A stretch of DNA of 64,000 nt, taken from CAVUXJ01 sp963814975. Its GTDB lineage: Bacteria; Acidobacteriota; Vicinamibacteria; Vicinamibacterales; CAVVIG01. The position numbers and the translations under genes were made by a program. A model generated the notes under the pieces. That model searched no databases and was not told where the DNA came from. It saw only the letters and a program-made list of their open reading frames with translations. Numbering within the stretch: the stretch's first letter is position 1; the number at the start of each line of letters is the position of its first letter. This document shows, piece after piece, positions 27,163 through 37,164 of the stretch. Location: the NCBI GenBank assembly GCA_963814975.1, contig CAWFFB010000012.1, forward strand, positions 186,001 to 250,000, in the 5' to 3' direction.

Positions 27163-27411
27163 CTCCGTGGAGTCTGATTTGGGGGAGGTGGTCGCCAGCT
27201 CTGGAGCAACCGGGATGCCACGCGACCAAACGGCATACTGTCGAGGTGCCAGGCCTGATGCCGCGAAATTGCGCCCATTTCTTCACGGCTCGGCGGGTCA
27301 CACCCGGGCGCATCCCCGGTGAGCACTGAGGGGTGTTCGCCGCGTGACGCCGGATGTAAGGAAACCCATCAGCCGCCGAAGTTGTCCCCAAACTTGCATT
27401 CGTCCTGCGGC

Positions 27412-27813
27412 ATGCCTGACAATTTTTCTCCTCGCAAAACCAACCTCACCGCCCACCGTGCTCCCGCCAGCGTCTGGGACAGAAGCGGCTGGGATGGCAC
27501 ACCCGAGCGCCTCGCCCTCACGAGGCTGCTGGTCGGCGTTGGCGGCGGGGCGCTTGCTATTCAGGCCCTTCGGCAACGTTCGTGGGGCGGCGGTGTCCTC
27601 GCCGGACTCGGCGGCACGCTGGCATGGTGGGCCCTGACCGGTGAAGGCGATCTTTCGGAGGCCCGTTGCTGGTTTGAACGGGTGCTGCAGCGCGCACCCT
27701 GGAACCGGGAAGACGTGGTACACGAGGCCTCCGACGCGTCTTTCCCCGCGAGCGACGCGCCGTCGTTCACGCCGACAACCGGGGCCAGTCCCCGGCAGCC
27801 GGCGACGTATTGA
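27412..27813 (+). CDS. Small membrane protein with C-terminal ASD-SFPASD motif
   Basis: ATG 27412 gives a 133-residue protein. Two hydrophobic segments (LLVGVGGGALAIQAL and GGGVLAGLGGTLAWWAL) form a hairpin in the membrane, and the C-terminus HEASDASFPASDAPSFTP matches a short acidic motif repeated in many bacterial stress-type proteins. Its stop overlaps the start of the YihY gene (TGATG), so the two are translationally coupled. The role is unknown. Confidence 0.65.
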   Translation: MPDNFSPRKTNLTAHRAPASVWDRSGWDGTPERLALTRLLVGVGGGALAIQALRQRSWGGGVLAGLGGTLAWWALTGEGDLSEARCWFERVLQRAPWNREDVVHEASDASFPASDAPSFTPTTGASPRQPATY

Positions 27814-28919
27814 TGCTGCGTGCCCTGCGCATCCCGATCGGATGGACGGACCTGGCGAAACGGACCGCCGGCGAGGTGATGGCCGACAACTGTCTCGGCC
27901 TCGCCGCACAACTCGCCTACTACTTCGTCCTCGCCCTGTTCCCGGCGCTCCTCTTTCTGGTCGCCCTCGTCAGCTTCATCCCGATCGTCAACCTGCTCGA
28001 CACGATCATGTCGGCACTGGCCCGCTTTGCCCCGGGTGAAGCGCTCACCCTCATCCAGGATCAGGTGCTGAAGATTGCGAACGGACAGCACGGCGGTCTG
28101 CTGACCCTCGGCATGGTGGGCACCATCTGGAGCACCTCCGCCGGCGTGACCGCAATCATCGACACGCTCAATCAGGCCTACGACATCCGTGAGAGCCGCC
28201 CGTGGTGGAAAGTCCGTCTGACGGCTGTTGGACTCACGATCATCCTCGCCATCTTCATCATGGCGTCCATGGTGCTCCTCGTTGCCGGTCCGGCACTCAT
28301 CGACAGGACCGCCGGCTGGCTGCACATGGGACCTGCGGCGGCACTGGCCTGGAAGGTCGCTGAATGGCCCGTCATCTTCGGGCTGGTGTCGCTCGCGGTG
28401 GCGATCGTGTATTACTTCGCGCCCGACGCGAAGCAGGAGTGGATCTGGATCACCCCCGGGTCGATCTTCGCGGCGATGCTGTGGCTGGTCGTTTCGCTGG
28501 GCTTCAAGTTCTACGTCGCCAACTTCGGCTCGTACAACGCCACATACGGAGCCATCGGCGGCGTCATCGTCCTGATGTTATGGTTCTACCTCTCGGGCCT
28601 GGCGGTGCTTGTTGGAGCGGAATTGAATGCCGAGATCGAGCACGCGTCTCCCTACGGAAAGGATCCGGGCGAACGAGTCGCCGGCGAAAAGAAGGCTATC
28701 GGCCGCCTGGCCGAGCGGGCCTGGCGCCAACGCAATGCCCCCACGAGGCTGTCACCGGCTCTCGCCGCTAATTGCGACATCGATGTCCCCGCCGCACCTC
28801 CGAAGGCGACACTCACGCGCCCGAGCGACTGGGTGCTGAGCGGGCTGGTCGTCGGGCAGTTCGCGTTCCTTGCGTATGCGAGGCTGCGATCCCGACTCAA
28901 ACGACACCTCGAGAGTTGA
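27813..28919 (+). CDS. YihY/BrkB family integral membrane protein
   Basis: The 368-residue protein begins at ATG 27813 within TGATG of the preceding gene. NCLGLAAQLAYYFVLALFPA is the family's opening signature; six membrane segments follow, and FYVANFGSYNATYGAIGGVI is the conserved C-terminal loop. The last 90 residues are a charged tail plus one more hydrophobic stretch (WVLSGLVVGQFAFLAYARL). The family was once named ribonuclease BN but that activity belongs to another gene; a transport or envelope role is now assumed. Confidence 0.88.
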   Translation: MLRALRIPIGWTDLAKRTAGEVMADNCLGLAAQLAYYFVLALFPALLFLVALVSFIPIVNLLDTIMSALARFAPGEALTLIQDQVLKIANGQHGGLLTLGMVGTIWSTSAGVTAIIDTLNQAYDIRESRPWWKVRLTAVGLTIILAIFIMASMVLLVAGPALIDRTAGWLHMGPAAALAWKVAEWPVIFGLVSLAVAIVYYFAPDAKQEWIWITPGSIFAAMLWLVVSLGFKFYVANFGSYNATYGAIGGVIVLMLWFYLSGLAVLVGAELNAEIEHASPYGKDPGERVAGEKKAIGRLAERAWRQRNAPTRLSPALAANCDIDVPAAPPKATLTRPSDWVLSGLVVGQFAFLAYARLRSRLKRHLES

Positions 28920-29215
28920 AATGGACGTCGCGAGCAACGTAGTCGCGCCCGGCTCAACCCGGCTGCCGACGGACGTCGCCCGCTGCTTCCCGCGCGAAGA
29001 AGGGGACGTGCGAACAGTAGCATTCTGAAAGCCGCGGCAGAGGCTTGCTGGAAGAATTTGACTGTCGAATGTTGAGGCTTGGGACAACTCAGGGTTGGCT
29101 TATCGAGGTTTGAGACTCCCCGAGGCAGGGACCACTAAGCCTTGGACAGTCTGTCCCTGCTTGCGGCGGCTCTACGAGGCGATACCCCCCATAGAGCCGC
29201 GCTGCTCGCGATCGG

Positions 29216-29419
29216 CTACTTTTTTATCGCTTCGCCGATGTCTTCGATGGCTTCGCCCACTTTGCGGCGGCCACGCCCGATCGTTTCACGAGTCTTGCCG
29301 GCCGCTTCGTCAACGACACCCTCGTCGTGCAACTGCTCGTCGTCTGTCAAATCGCCGGCCGCCTGTTTGATCTTTCCCTTTAGCGCCTCGGCCTTCCCGT
29401 CAAATTCATCTTTGTTCAT
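29216..29419 (-). CDS. CsbD family stress protein
   Basis: The 67-residue protein starts MNKDEFDGKAEALKGKIKQA, followed by AGDLTDDEQLHDEGVVDEAA and GKTRE, the full CsbD domain. A basic and acidic tail (IGRGRRKVGEAIEDIGEAIKK) extends it. CsbD-like proteins are small, soluble and strongly induced by general stress in many bacteria. It heads toward the gap after YihY and follows two tiny membrane-protein genes on the same strand. Confidence 0.9.
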   Translation of the reverse strand: MNKDEFDGKAEALKGKIKQAAGDLTDDEQLHDEGVVDEAAGKTRETIGRGRRKVGEAIEDIGEAIKK

Positions 29420-29447
29420 CGGTCATTCTCCACGACTAAGACTTCAG

Positions 29448-29600
29448 TTACACCACTGTGCGACGGCCGCTGATCATGCCGACCAGGAACAACACAATCG
29501 CCACAACCAGCAGGACGTGGACAATGGAACCGATCGTGTACACGCCAACCAGACCCAGAAGCCACGCGAACAACAAGATCATCGCGAGCGTAAACAGCAT
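29448..29600 (-). CDS. Lmo0937-type small membrane protein (50 aa)
   Basis: ATG 29598-29600 sits behind AAGGAGG and the frame ends at TAA 29448-29450. The 50 residues are almost all membrane: MLFTLAMILLFAWLLGLVGV, YTIGSIVHVLLVVAIVLFLV, then GMISGRRTVV. Two helices with a short turn and a basic C-terminus are the form of the Lmo0937 family, commonly next to CsbD-like stress genes, as here (29 bases away). Confidence 0.85.
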   Translation of the reverse strand: MLFTLAMILLFAWLLGLVGVYTIGSIVHVLLVVAIVLFLVGMISGRRTVV

Positions 29601-29674
29601 GTTTCCTCCTTGTGAAGTTCAGTGCAAAGGGTGATCCGCCGACGCATGAGCTTGACGTGGAAGTTCCGTTCTCA

Positions 29675-29824
29675 TTAGTTGCATCCACGGAGCAGAAAGA
29701 CCACGAACAGCAACGAGGCGGGCACGCCCATGGCCCAAAGCAGCATATAGCCCAGCGCGCCCGTTTCCTGCTGGTAGCGATTCGGTTTGATTTCCTGATG
29801 GTTCGGCTCGCTCGGGGTTTTCAT
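29675..29824 (-). CDS. Small single-span membrane protein (49 aa), unrecognised
   Basis: ATG 29822-29824 follows GAGGAC at a suitable distance and the frame ends at TAA 29675-29677. The protein is MKTPSEPNHQEIKPNRYQQE followed by one hydrophobic helix (LGYMLLWAMGVPASLLFVVF) and LLRGCN. It lies directly upstream of the Lmo0937-type and CsbD genes on the same strand and probably belongs to that stress group. I do not recognise the family. Confidence 0.6.
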   Translation of the reverse strand: MKTPSEPNHQEIKPNRYQQETGALGYMLLWAMGVPASLLFVVFLLRGCN

Positions 29825-30321
29825 ATCTTGTCCTCTTCAAGTGACTTCAACGCTGGAACTCGGAGCAAAGCGGATGCCATGGGATGAAATGGTTTGAGCG
29901 GCGACGCCTCACGGCAAGCTCGGCGTCCAATGAAAACCGGACACCCTATGCCGCTTGGAGAGCGGCGGCCTTCTGACGCGTCGCCGCGCGAACGGATCCC
30001 TGTCGATGCCACGGCGTTCGAGAGGATGTCGCAGAAAGAAGCGGACCACTACGAGCGGCGCGTGCCTTGCGAACGGACGGATGGCACACGGGAGATCGTC
30101 AGCTCAAGGCTTCCGGTGCCACAAGGCATGAAACGCCTGATGGCCCGCGTCTGACGCCTGTCACGCCCGCTTCCGCGCCGCTCCTACCGATGAGTTACGC
30201 AACTCTGGATTGCTGGGACGAGAACCAGTCCAGCGCTCGACGAAGCTCGCCGACACGGCACTGCATGCTCCATGGTCCTGGTGATGGCGCATGGCGGCGA
30301 TGATGGCTTGACTGATCGGTT
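29825..30321. other. Gap with one weak plus-strand open frame
   Basis: A plus-strand frame from ATG 29930 to 30154 reads 74 residues (MKTGHPMPLGERRPSDASPR and onward) without known motifs or a clear ribosome site. The rest shows nothing I can name. The promoter of the small-membrane-protein cluster should be near 29830-29900. Confidence 0.35.
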
Positions 30322-30846
30322 CTAACGCGTTACGGGACGCTTCGCGAGCTTTCGCTGCAGCGACCGTCGATGAATGCCCAGGGCGCGAGCGGCTTGAGAA
30401 ACGTTCCCGCCGCTGTCCGCCAGAATCCGTTGAATATGCTCCCACTCAACGCGAGCGAGCGACGGAGCCTGCGCGTCTTCCGACGGTTGCGTACCTTCGA
30501 ATGCGGCGAGGATCTGATCCGCGTCCGCAGGCTTCGTCAGATAGCTGGCCGCGCCGAGCTTCATGCTTTCGACGGCCGTCGCAATACTGCCGTAGCCTGT
30601 CAGGACGACGACCGCGGTGGACGAGTCCAACGCTTTGAGATCGCGCAGGACAGCCAGACCAGACTCTCCGGGAAGGCGCAGATCGACCAGCGCAAGTTCA
30701 GGGCTCTCGTCCCGTGCGGCGTCAATCGCTGTCGGGTGATCGCCGACGCCGGTGGCCTCATACCCGCGGTCGCGCATCGCGCGAACCAGGCGTTCGCGAA
30801 ACGCGGCGTCATCATCGACGATCAACAGCGAACGCGCGTCCGTCAT
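30322..30846 (-). CDS. regA: RegA/PrrA/ActR-type redox response regulator
   Basis: The 174-residue protein has an N-terminal receiver (LLIVDDDAAFRERL; phospho-acceptor Asp55 in LALVDLRLPGESG; switch Thr in VVLTGYGSIATAVESMKLGA; Lys in YLTKPAD). A Pro-rich link leads to the C-terminal Fis-type helix-turn-helix GGNVSQAARALGIHRRSLQR, the almost invariant DNA-binding element of RegA/PrrA/ActR. Its start overlaps the kinase stop by four bases (ATGA). In proteobacteria this pair controls respiration, carbon and nitrogen genes by redox state. The symbol is used by homology. Confidence 0.88.
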   Translation of the reverse strand: MTDARSLLIVDDDAAFRERLVRAMRDRGYEATGVGDHPTAIDAARDESPELALVDLRLPGESGLAVLRDLKALDSSTAVVVLTGYGSIATAVESMKLGAASYLTKPADADQILAAFEGTQPSEDAQAPSLARVEWEHIQRILADSGGNVSQAARALGIHRRSLQRKLAKRPVTR

Positions 30847-32132
30847 GTGAGCGACGACACCTCCCGAGTCAACGCGGGAACCTCGAGGATGGCTGTTGTT
30901 CCCTCGGTATCTTCAAATTCAAGGCTACCACCTGACCGTTCTGCGAAGGTGCGGGCCAGAAACAATCCCAGGCCCAGACCCCGGCCAGGTTCCTTCGTCG
31001 TATAAAAGGGCTCGCCGGCTCGACGTCTCGCGTCCGGCGACATCCCGGCACCTCGGTCCTGCACTTCAATTCGCACCATCGGTCCACGAACACCGAGTCG
31101 AAGCACCACTCGATCGGAATCCCCACTCGCGTCAAATGCGTTCTTGAGCAGCGAGGAGACAGCCTGCACCATCTCGGCGCCCGTTGCGGCCGGGCTCGGG
31201 GTCTCCGGCTCGATCTCGACGGCGAGCCGCTGGCGCCTGGCATCGGTCAAGCGTTCCTGAACCAGACGCGCAATTGAAACCGGTGTCATCGGCTCGAGTG
31301 TGGTGGGAACCCCGGCACCGGCTCGTCCGCTCATACCGTCAAGAATGGACTGGCAGCGATCCAGTTCGGATCGGATCAAGCTTGCATCATCCTTGAGAGC
31401 CGTTGCAACCGCCGGCGGTTCGCTCACACGGACAGCATTCCGCTCAAGCTCGCCTGCGGCGACCGCGATGGTCGCGAGCGGCGTGGATAGTTCGTGGGCT
31501 GCCCCCGCCGCAAGGGTTGTCAACGACGCCAACCGCTCACTCCGAACCGCCCGCTCGCGAGCCTCGTCGAGTTGGGCCTGTCGCTGTCCGAGGACGAGCC
31601 GCGCACGGGCCACGTAGTGGCCGACGAGTTCCGCAATCCCCGCACCTGAGAACCACATCGTGAATAGATGCGTCGGAAAGTCATTCAGTCGATGGTGTTC
31701 AATCAGGCCGGCCCGCAAGTGGTCGACCACCAGCCAGCCGAAGCCGACCGCCGACGCCACGCTCACGACCACGGCCCATCCCAGAGAGACGGCGGCTGCG
31801 GCAACCCAGATGTATACCGCATAAATCACGATGAACGGATTGAATGGTCCCCCGGTGATGTCGAGCAACCCGGTGAGCAGCGAGGCGTCGACCGCCAGCG
31901 CCACGCCGAACAGAGCAGGTGGCGGAGTCTGCCGGCGCTGAACTGCCAGCAAGACAGAGGTGCGACAAATTGCCGCAGCCAATCCGAGCGCGCGCACCCC
32001 CCGTAGAGAGAGATCGAGATGCGGGAACAGCCACAGGACGCCGAGCGCCGTCCACAGCGCGGCGCACGTCGCCCAGCGCACCGGCTGAAGCCATGCGACA
32101 TCATGCCGCACCTCGGATGACCGGTTGCTCAT
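30843..32132 (-). CDS. regB: RegB/PrrB-type redox sensor histidine kinase
   Basis: The 429-residue membrane kinase has six hydrophobic segments in residues 20-175, and between them the quinone-binding heptapeptide GGPFNPF (94-100) that defines RegB/PrrB. The H-box is LAAGAAHELSTPLATIAV with phospho-acceptor His213. The ATPase has SSLLKNAFDAS (N box), VQDRGAGMS (G1) and GLGLGLFLART (G2). The redox cysteine found near the H-box in Rhodobacter RegB is not visible, so quinone sensing may be the main input. It forms one operon with the response regulator and is divergent, by 29 bases, from the TonB receptor. Confidence 0.88.
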   Translation of the reverse strand: MSNRSSEVRHDVAWLQPVRWATCAALWTALGVLWLFPHLDLSLRGVRALGLAAAICRTSVLLAVQRRQTPPPALFGVALAVDASLLTGLLDITGGPFNPFIVIYAVYIWVAAAAVSLGWAVVVSVASAVGFGWLVVDHLRAGLIEHHRLNDFPTHLFTMWFSGAGIAELVGHYVARARLVLGQRQAQLDEARERAVRSERLASLTTLAAGAAHELSTPLATIAVAAGELERNAVRVSEPPAVATALKDDASLIRSELDRCQSILDGMSGRAGAGVPTTLEPMTPVSIARLVQERLTDARRQRLAVEIEPETPSPAATGAEMVQAVSSLLKNAFDASGDSDRVVLRLGVRGPMVRIEVQDRGAGMSPDARRRAGEPFYTTKEPGRGLGLGLFLARTFAERSGGSLEFEDTEGTTAILEVPALTREVSSLT

Positions 32133-32161
32133 CTAGACTCGACTACTGGCATGGACACACG

Positions 32162-34495
32162 ATGCGTTTCAGGATACCAGCAACGATTCTCTCTGTTCTT
32201 CTTCTGTCTGTTCGCGTCGACGTCTACGCACAGTCGACGGGTCGTGTCAGTGGACGGGTGCTCGATCAAACTGGGGCGGCACTTCCCGGGGTGGCAATCG
32301 ATCTGGTGGTCAATGAGCGCGAGCTGACCACGACCACGGACGACACAGGAACGTACCGCTTCGATGCGGTGCCGTCCGGCAGCGCCGAGCTCACATTTCG
32401 CCTGCTCAACTTCGGCGTGCTGCGACGGTCGGTGAGCGTTGCGAGCAGTGCACCGGCGACTGCCGACGTCGTCTTGACGCTGTCGCTCAGCGCCGACGTC
32501 ATCGTTACCGCGGTCGGGACATTTCGCAACATTGCGGACGTCGAGGACCCTGCGGCGAACCTGGTTGGGATCGCGGCTGCGGCCAGCCAAGGCGCCGTGA
32601 CGGCGGCCCAGCTGGACGACCGACCGATCATGCGCGCCGGTGAGGTCCTCGAAACGGTGCCAGGCCTCGTGGTCAGCCAGCACAGTGGCGAGGGCAAGGC
32701 GAATCAATACTACCTGCGCGGCTTCAACTTGGATCACGGAACGGACTTCTCGACGACAGTCGCGGGGGTCCCGGTCAACACACCCACGGGCGCGCACGCG
32801 CATGGATACGCCGACGTCAGCTTTCTCATTCCTGAGCTCGTGAGCGGCGTTCAATTCAAGAAGGGCCCCTACTTCGCCGACGAAGGAGATTTTTCGGCGG
32901 CTGGTGCGGCCAACATCAACTACGTGAATCAACTCGACCGCTCCATCGTACGCGTGAGTGCGGGAAATGATGGCTGGGGGCGCCTGCTCGGCGCCGCCTC
33001 ACCGCGCGTGGGCGGAGGAAATCTGCTTGGCGCGTTCGAGATCAATCACAACGACGGACCATGGGTGCGGCCGGACGATTATCGCAAGCTCAATGGCGTC
33101 CTGCGGTACAGCCGCGGCGACAACCGCAACGGATTTTCGCTCACCGGAATGGGCTACTGGGCTGACTGGGATTCGACCGACCAGGTCCCGGAGCGAGCGA
33201 TCGCCGCGGGGCTCATTCCACGGTTCGGCCTCCTCGATGCGAGTGATGGCGGGACGGCGAACCGCCAGAGTGTCGCTGCCGAGTATCAGCGCTCAAACGG
33301 GCCGTCATCGCTGCGCGCCACCGGCTTCCTCCTGCACAACCGCTTGAACTTGTTTTCGAACTTCACCTACTTCCTCGACGACCCGGACAATGGCGACCAA
33401 TTCGAGCAGGCTGAGCGCCGGGTCGCTGCCGGCGGCCGCGTGACGTATCGACGTCTCGGCCACTTCCTTGAGCGCCACACCGAGAGCGCTGCCGGCGTTC
33501 AGCTGCGGCGGGATTGGCTCGACCCGGTGGGGCTGTATCGGACCGCCTCCCGCCAACGACTCTCGACCACGCGCGAGGACGAGGTCGGCCAGACCATGGC
33601 CGCGGTCTATGCGCAGAGCGAGATCGAGTGGACGCGCACTTTTCGCACGACGTTCGGGCTCCGCGCGGATCGTTACCAGTTTTCGGTGACGTCAGATAAC
33701 CCGCTGAACTCGGGCGATGGCTCCGATGGTCTGGTGAGTCCGAAGGTCGGAGCGATCCTCGGGCCTTGGAACGGCACCGAGCTGTACGTGAATGCCGGCA
33801 CCGGCTTTCACAGCAATGATCCACGAGGCGCCACCATCAACGTCGATCCAGCGAATGGGGAACCTGTCGATCGCGTGACGCCGCTCGTCCGGGCGAAGGG
33901 GGGCGAGATCGGATTTCGCACGGTCCGCATACGCGGTCTGCAATCGACCGTGGCGCTATGGTACCTGGGTATCGACTCGGAACTGCTGTTCGTGGGTGAC
34001 GCCAGCACGACGGAAGCGGGCCGTCCAAGCCGCCGCGTAGGCGTCGAATGGACCAACTATGCGCGGTTGGCGCCATGGATCACGGTCGACGCCGATCTGG
34101 CGTTCACACGCGCGCGCTTCACCGATGACGATCCCGCAGGGACGCAGATTCCCGGCGCACTGGATCGCGTGGTTTCGGCGGGCCTGACGATCGAGCCGCG
34201 AAATCCCCTCTTCGGCAGCCTCCGGGTCCGTCATTTCGGCCCACGTCCACTGATCGAGGATGGGAGTGTCACCTCGAGAAGCACCACGATCTGGAATGGC
34301 GACATCGGATATCGGCTTTCGAACAAGGCAGGTCTGGTCTTGGAAGCGTTCAACCTCTTCGACGCCGAGGTCGCCGACATCGACTACTTCTACGCATCCC
34401 GTCTGCCCGGCGAGTCCGCGGACGGTGTGGAGGACGTCCACACGCACCCGGCTCTTCCGCGATCAGCCCGCATCGGCCTTCGGTTGTCGTTCTAG
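32162..34495 (+). CDS. TonB-dependent receptor with N-terminal carboxypeptidase-regulatory-like domain
   Basis: ATG 32162 gives 777 residues with signal peptide (ATILSVLLLSVRVDVYAQS). Residues 25-105 form a CarboxypepD_reg-like sandwich (GRVSGRVLDQTGAALPGVAI). The plug follows (IMRAGEVLETVPGLVVSQHS, YYLRGFNLDHGTDFSTTVAG), then a 22-strand-type barrel ending in RSARIGLRLSF with terminal Phe. The plug loop HSGEGKANQYYLRGF is typical of this acidobacterial/proteobacterial group. The ligand is unknown. The start lies 29 bases from the divergent regBA operon, so the two may share control. Confidence 0.88.
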   Translation: MRFRIPATILSVLLLSVRVDVYAQSTGRVSGRVLDQTGAALPGVAIDLVVNERELTTTTDDTGTYRFDAVPSGSAELTFRLLNFGVLRRSVSVASSAPATADVVLTLSLSADVIVTAVGTFRNIADVEDPAANLVGIAAAASQGAVTAAQLDDRPIMRAGEVLETVPGLVVSQHSGEGKANQYYLRGFNLDHGTDFSTTVAGVPVNTPTGAHAHGYADVSFLIPELVSGVQFKKGPYFADEGDFSAAGAANINYVNQLDRSIVRVSAGNDGWGRLLGAASPRVGGGNLLGAFEINHNDGPWVRPDDYRKLNGVLRYSRGDNRNGFSLTGMGYWADWDSTDQVPERAIAAGLIPRFGLLDASDGGTANRQSVAAEYQRSNGPSSLRATGFLLHNRLNLFSNFTYFLDDPDNGDQFEQAERRVAAGGRVTYRRLGHFLERHTESAAGVQLRRDWLDPVGLYRTASRQRLSTTREDEVGQTMAAVYAQSEIEWTRTFRTTFGLRADRYQFSVTSDNPLNSGDGSDGLVSPKVGAILGPWNGTELYVNAGTGFHSNDPRGATINVDPANGEPVDRVTPLVRAKGGEIGFRTVRIRGLQSTVALWYLGIDSELLFVGDASTTEAGRPSRRVGVEWTNYARLAPWITVDADLAFTRARFTDDDPAGTQIPGALDRVVSAGLTIEPRNPLFGSLRVRHFGPRPLIEDGSVTSRSTTIWNGDIGYRLSNKAGLVLEAFNLFDAEVADIDYFYASRLPGESADGVEDVHTHPALPRSARIGLRLSF

Positions 34496-34645
34496 CCAAG
34501 GCTGACGAACCTGACCGCGGCCACCGCCATGTGGGAGATGCGAGCGAATCGCCGCCCGCCATCGACGACCACTACGGATACGATCGCCTGACCAGCCCGA
34601 CCGTGGCCAAGAAGGGACACCGCCGCCTGTCCCGAAGGCGCCCAA

Positions 34646-36804
34646 TCAGCTCGACAATACGTCTCCCTGGCCTTGGCCGAAACGGCGGGAAACACGGTCG
34701 ACGGGTTGCTCCGCAACCGGCATCTTGATTCGGAATGTCGCGCCGTCCCCGACATTCGTGAGCGCGTGCAGGGATCCACCATGGCTCTGCATGATCGAGC
34801 GAGAGATGGCGAGCCCCATTCCTGTACGTTCTGCTTTCGTCGTGTAGAACGGCTCGAACAGCCGCTGCCGGTCGCACGGCAGAAAGCCCCCGCCAGTGTC
34901 GCGGACGCTGACAATGGCGACGTTCCGGCAATGACAGGTCCTGATGCCAAGCATTCGTCGACGTTCGGGAGGCTCTCGCATCGCCTCGGTGGCATTCACG
35001 ATCAGATTCAGGAGCACCTGTCGCATTTGCACAGCGTCAGCGACAACACATGGAAGGCGCTCGTCAAGCCTCAACTCGAGTGCTATCTGCAGTTCACGAA
35101 GGCGCGGCTGCGCAATCTCCACGATGTCGCGCACCACGTCGTTGAGCTCCATCGGTGCCGATTCCGTCGGGCGGTTCGCGAACACCGCGTGCGTACGTTC
35201 GATGATCTCGCTGGCACGGCGGCTGTCTTGCAGCACGTCTTCCAGTGCCTCCCTGACTTCGCCTGTCGAGGTGCCGGCCGCAATCAATCGGAGGCAGGCG
35301 TTGATGTTGCTGACGATGGCCGTGAGCGGTTGATTCAGCTCGTGCGCATGGGACGCACTCAACTCCGTCATCGCCGAAATTCTCCACGTTCGGCCAAGTG
35401 GCGTCGGTGGCGTCACGGAGCGCGTACTCGGATTGCCTGCGCTCTGTGACGTCAGCATAGGTACCCCTCAGACGCGTCGGCGTGCCACCACCGCCATCGG
35501 TGACGGCTCCCTTGCTCGCGATCCAACCTAAGGACCCATCTCGGTGAGTCATCCGGAACTCGGCATCGAAGGTGCCGATCGCGCCGCTCATGAATGCATC
35601 CAGGCGCGACTTAACCTCGTCGCGGTCCGCCGGCGCAACCAGCCGCATCCAGCCGGCTACGCTGTCTTCGATGTCGGCATCACGGTATCCGAGCAGCGCC
35701 TTCAGGTTGCCTTCGACGTGGACGTCACCAGTTTCAAGATTGATCTCCCAGACGCCCAGACCTCCCGCGGCTGTCGCGAGCTCGTATCGTTGTTGCGTCT
35801 CGCGGAGGCGAGTCAGGATCGCGCTGTTTTCGTGGCCGACGTCGACGAGTCTGGCATGTTCAGTACGGTGCTCCTCGAGGAGCCCGGCAATCAGCATCAT
35901 CAGGACGGCGTTCGCACCCGCAAAGACCTGAACCCCAAGCACGGTATCGCCCGACTGTGCCGCCATGAACGGACCGTGAGCACTCGACGCCGTGATGATG
36001 GTCAGCACCGTTGTCCAAAGGAGCGCGAAGGACAAGCCTGAAGCGCCGAAGCGGACGATCGCCCACAGCAAGAAGGGGGTCGCTGCGTAGAGGGCCACCG
36101 ACAACCCGAGCACATCGGCTCTTGGGAAATAACTGGTGGCCACGTGGACGGAACCGATGCCGAGCAGCAACAACCAGAACTCCACCACGCCTCGCGGCGC
36201 CTTGGTCGGCTTGGAGAGAAGAAATTGACCGGTCACCACGAAAGGCGGAACGAGCGTCATCGACGCCACTGCGTTCGTGACGGTCCGCGCCAACCACGCA
36301 TCCCAGAAATCGGGCGCCCATCCGAGACTGACATAGACCGCCGCGGGAATCAGCGATGCGATCGCTGGCGCGGCAATACATGCCCCGGCGACGAACGCCA
36401 GGACACTACGGATGTCCGAGAGCAGCGGCCGAGTCCGGGACCATCGATCGGCGACAACGGCGGCGAGCACGGCCTGAAAGCCGTTCCCAACAAACTGAAT
36501 GAGCCATGCGGTGATGGGAACGCCATCCCTGGCGTGAGCGACGGCATGAGCGACGAACGCACCGGCCAAGATTCGCGGCCACGCTCGAGGAGCGACCAAT
36601 AACAAGGCCGCAGTGAGCGCGGCCGTCGGAGGCCAGAAATAAGGAGATGCCGCTCGCCGGGAAGCGAAGCGCAAAGCCGGCCAAGCACCCCACGTAGTAC
36701 GCCAGGCCGACGATGGCTGGCGGCCAGAGGCTGCGTACAAGTATCCACGCATCGATCTGACTGGTCGGCGGCGAATCAAGGGCGACTCCCCGGATGCGGT
36801 CCAC
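34646..36804 (-). CDS. MASE1-PAS hybrid membrane histidine kinase, two frameshifts
   Basis: GTG 36802-36804 opens the first piece with LWPPAIVGLAYYVGCLAGFA. Near 36640 one base too many in a T run breaks the frame; without it the MASE1 signature SGISLFWPPTAALTAALLL reads through. MASE1 (eight membrane helices) is followed by a PAS/PAC sensor (LGVWEINLETGDVHVEGNLK, EFRMTHRDGSLGWIASKGAV). Near 35385 the frame shifts again just before the H-box ISAMTELSASHAHELNQPLT. The ATPase (NLIVNATEAM, RDTGGGFLP, GMGLAISRS) is intact to 34646. With both repairs it is a complete kinase; no response regulator is adjacent. Confidence 0.7.
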
Positions 36805-37164
36805 GGTTATTCGGGGACAGTCTACCGCCGGGGTTTCCCAAATACCTCCCAAATCAAGGATGCGCCCGGACTGCACTGCCACCGGCGTGATCACGGCCCT
36901 GAAGGCTTGGCTGCTCTTCGAGGCACGGCCTCCGGGATTCACCCGATCCAGAGCTTGCTTCTTGCCGCCGGGCCGGATTCATCGTAGCGTTGGCGGTATG
37001 CGAAGGCCTGAGGGACGGCGCTGTCAAGGCCACTTCGCGCCATGCCTTCTCACGCTATGAATCGACTTGATTCGCCTCTAGCGACGCGCGATGTTGGTGA
37101 TCACCGGACCCGCGACAGCCCCCGACCGCAGCGGTGGCGGCGCACAACTTGGGAAGGAGGAGAT
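36805..37164. other. Divergent intergenic region
   Basis: It lies between the MASE1 kinase (minus) and the secreted gene at 37165 (plus). No gene is supported; the AAGGAGGAG site of the plus-strand gene is at its right edge. Confidence 0.5.
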
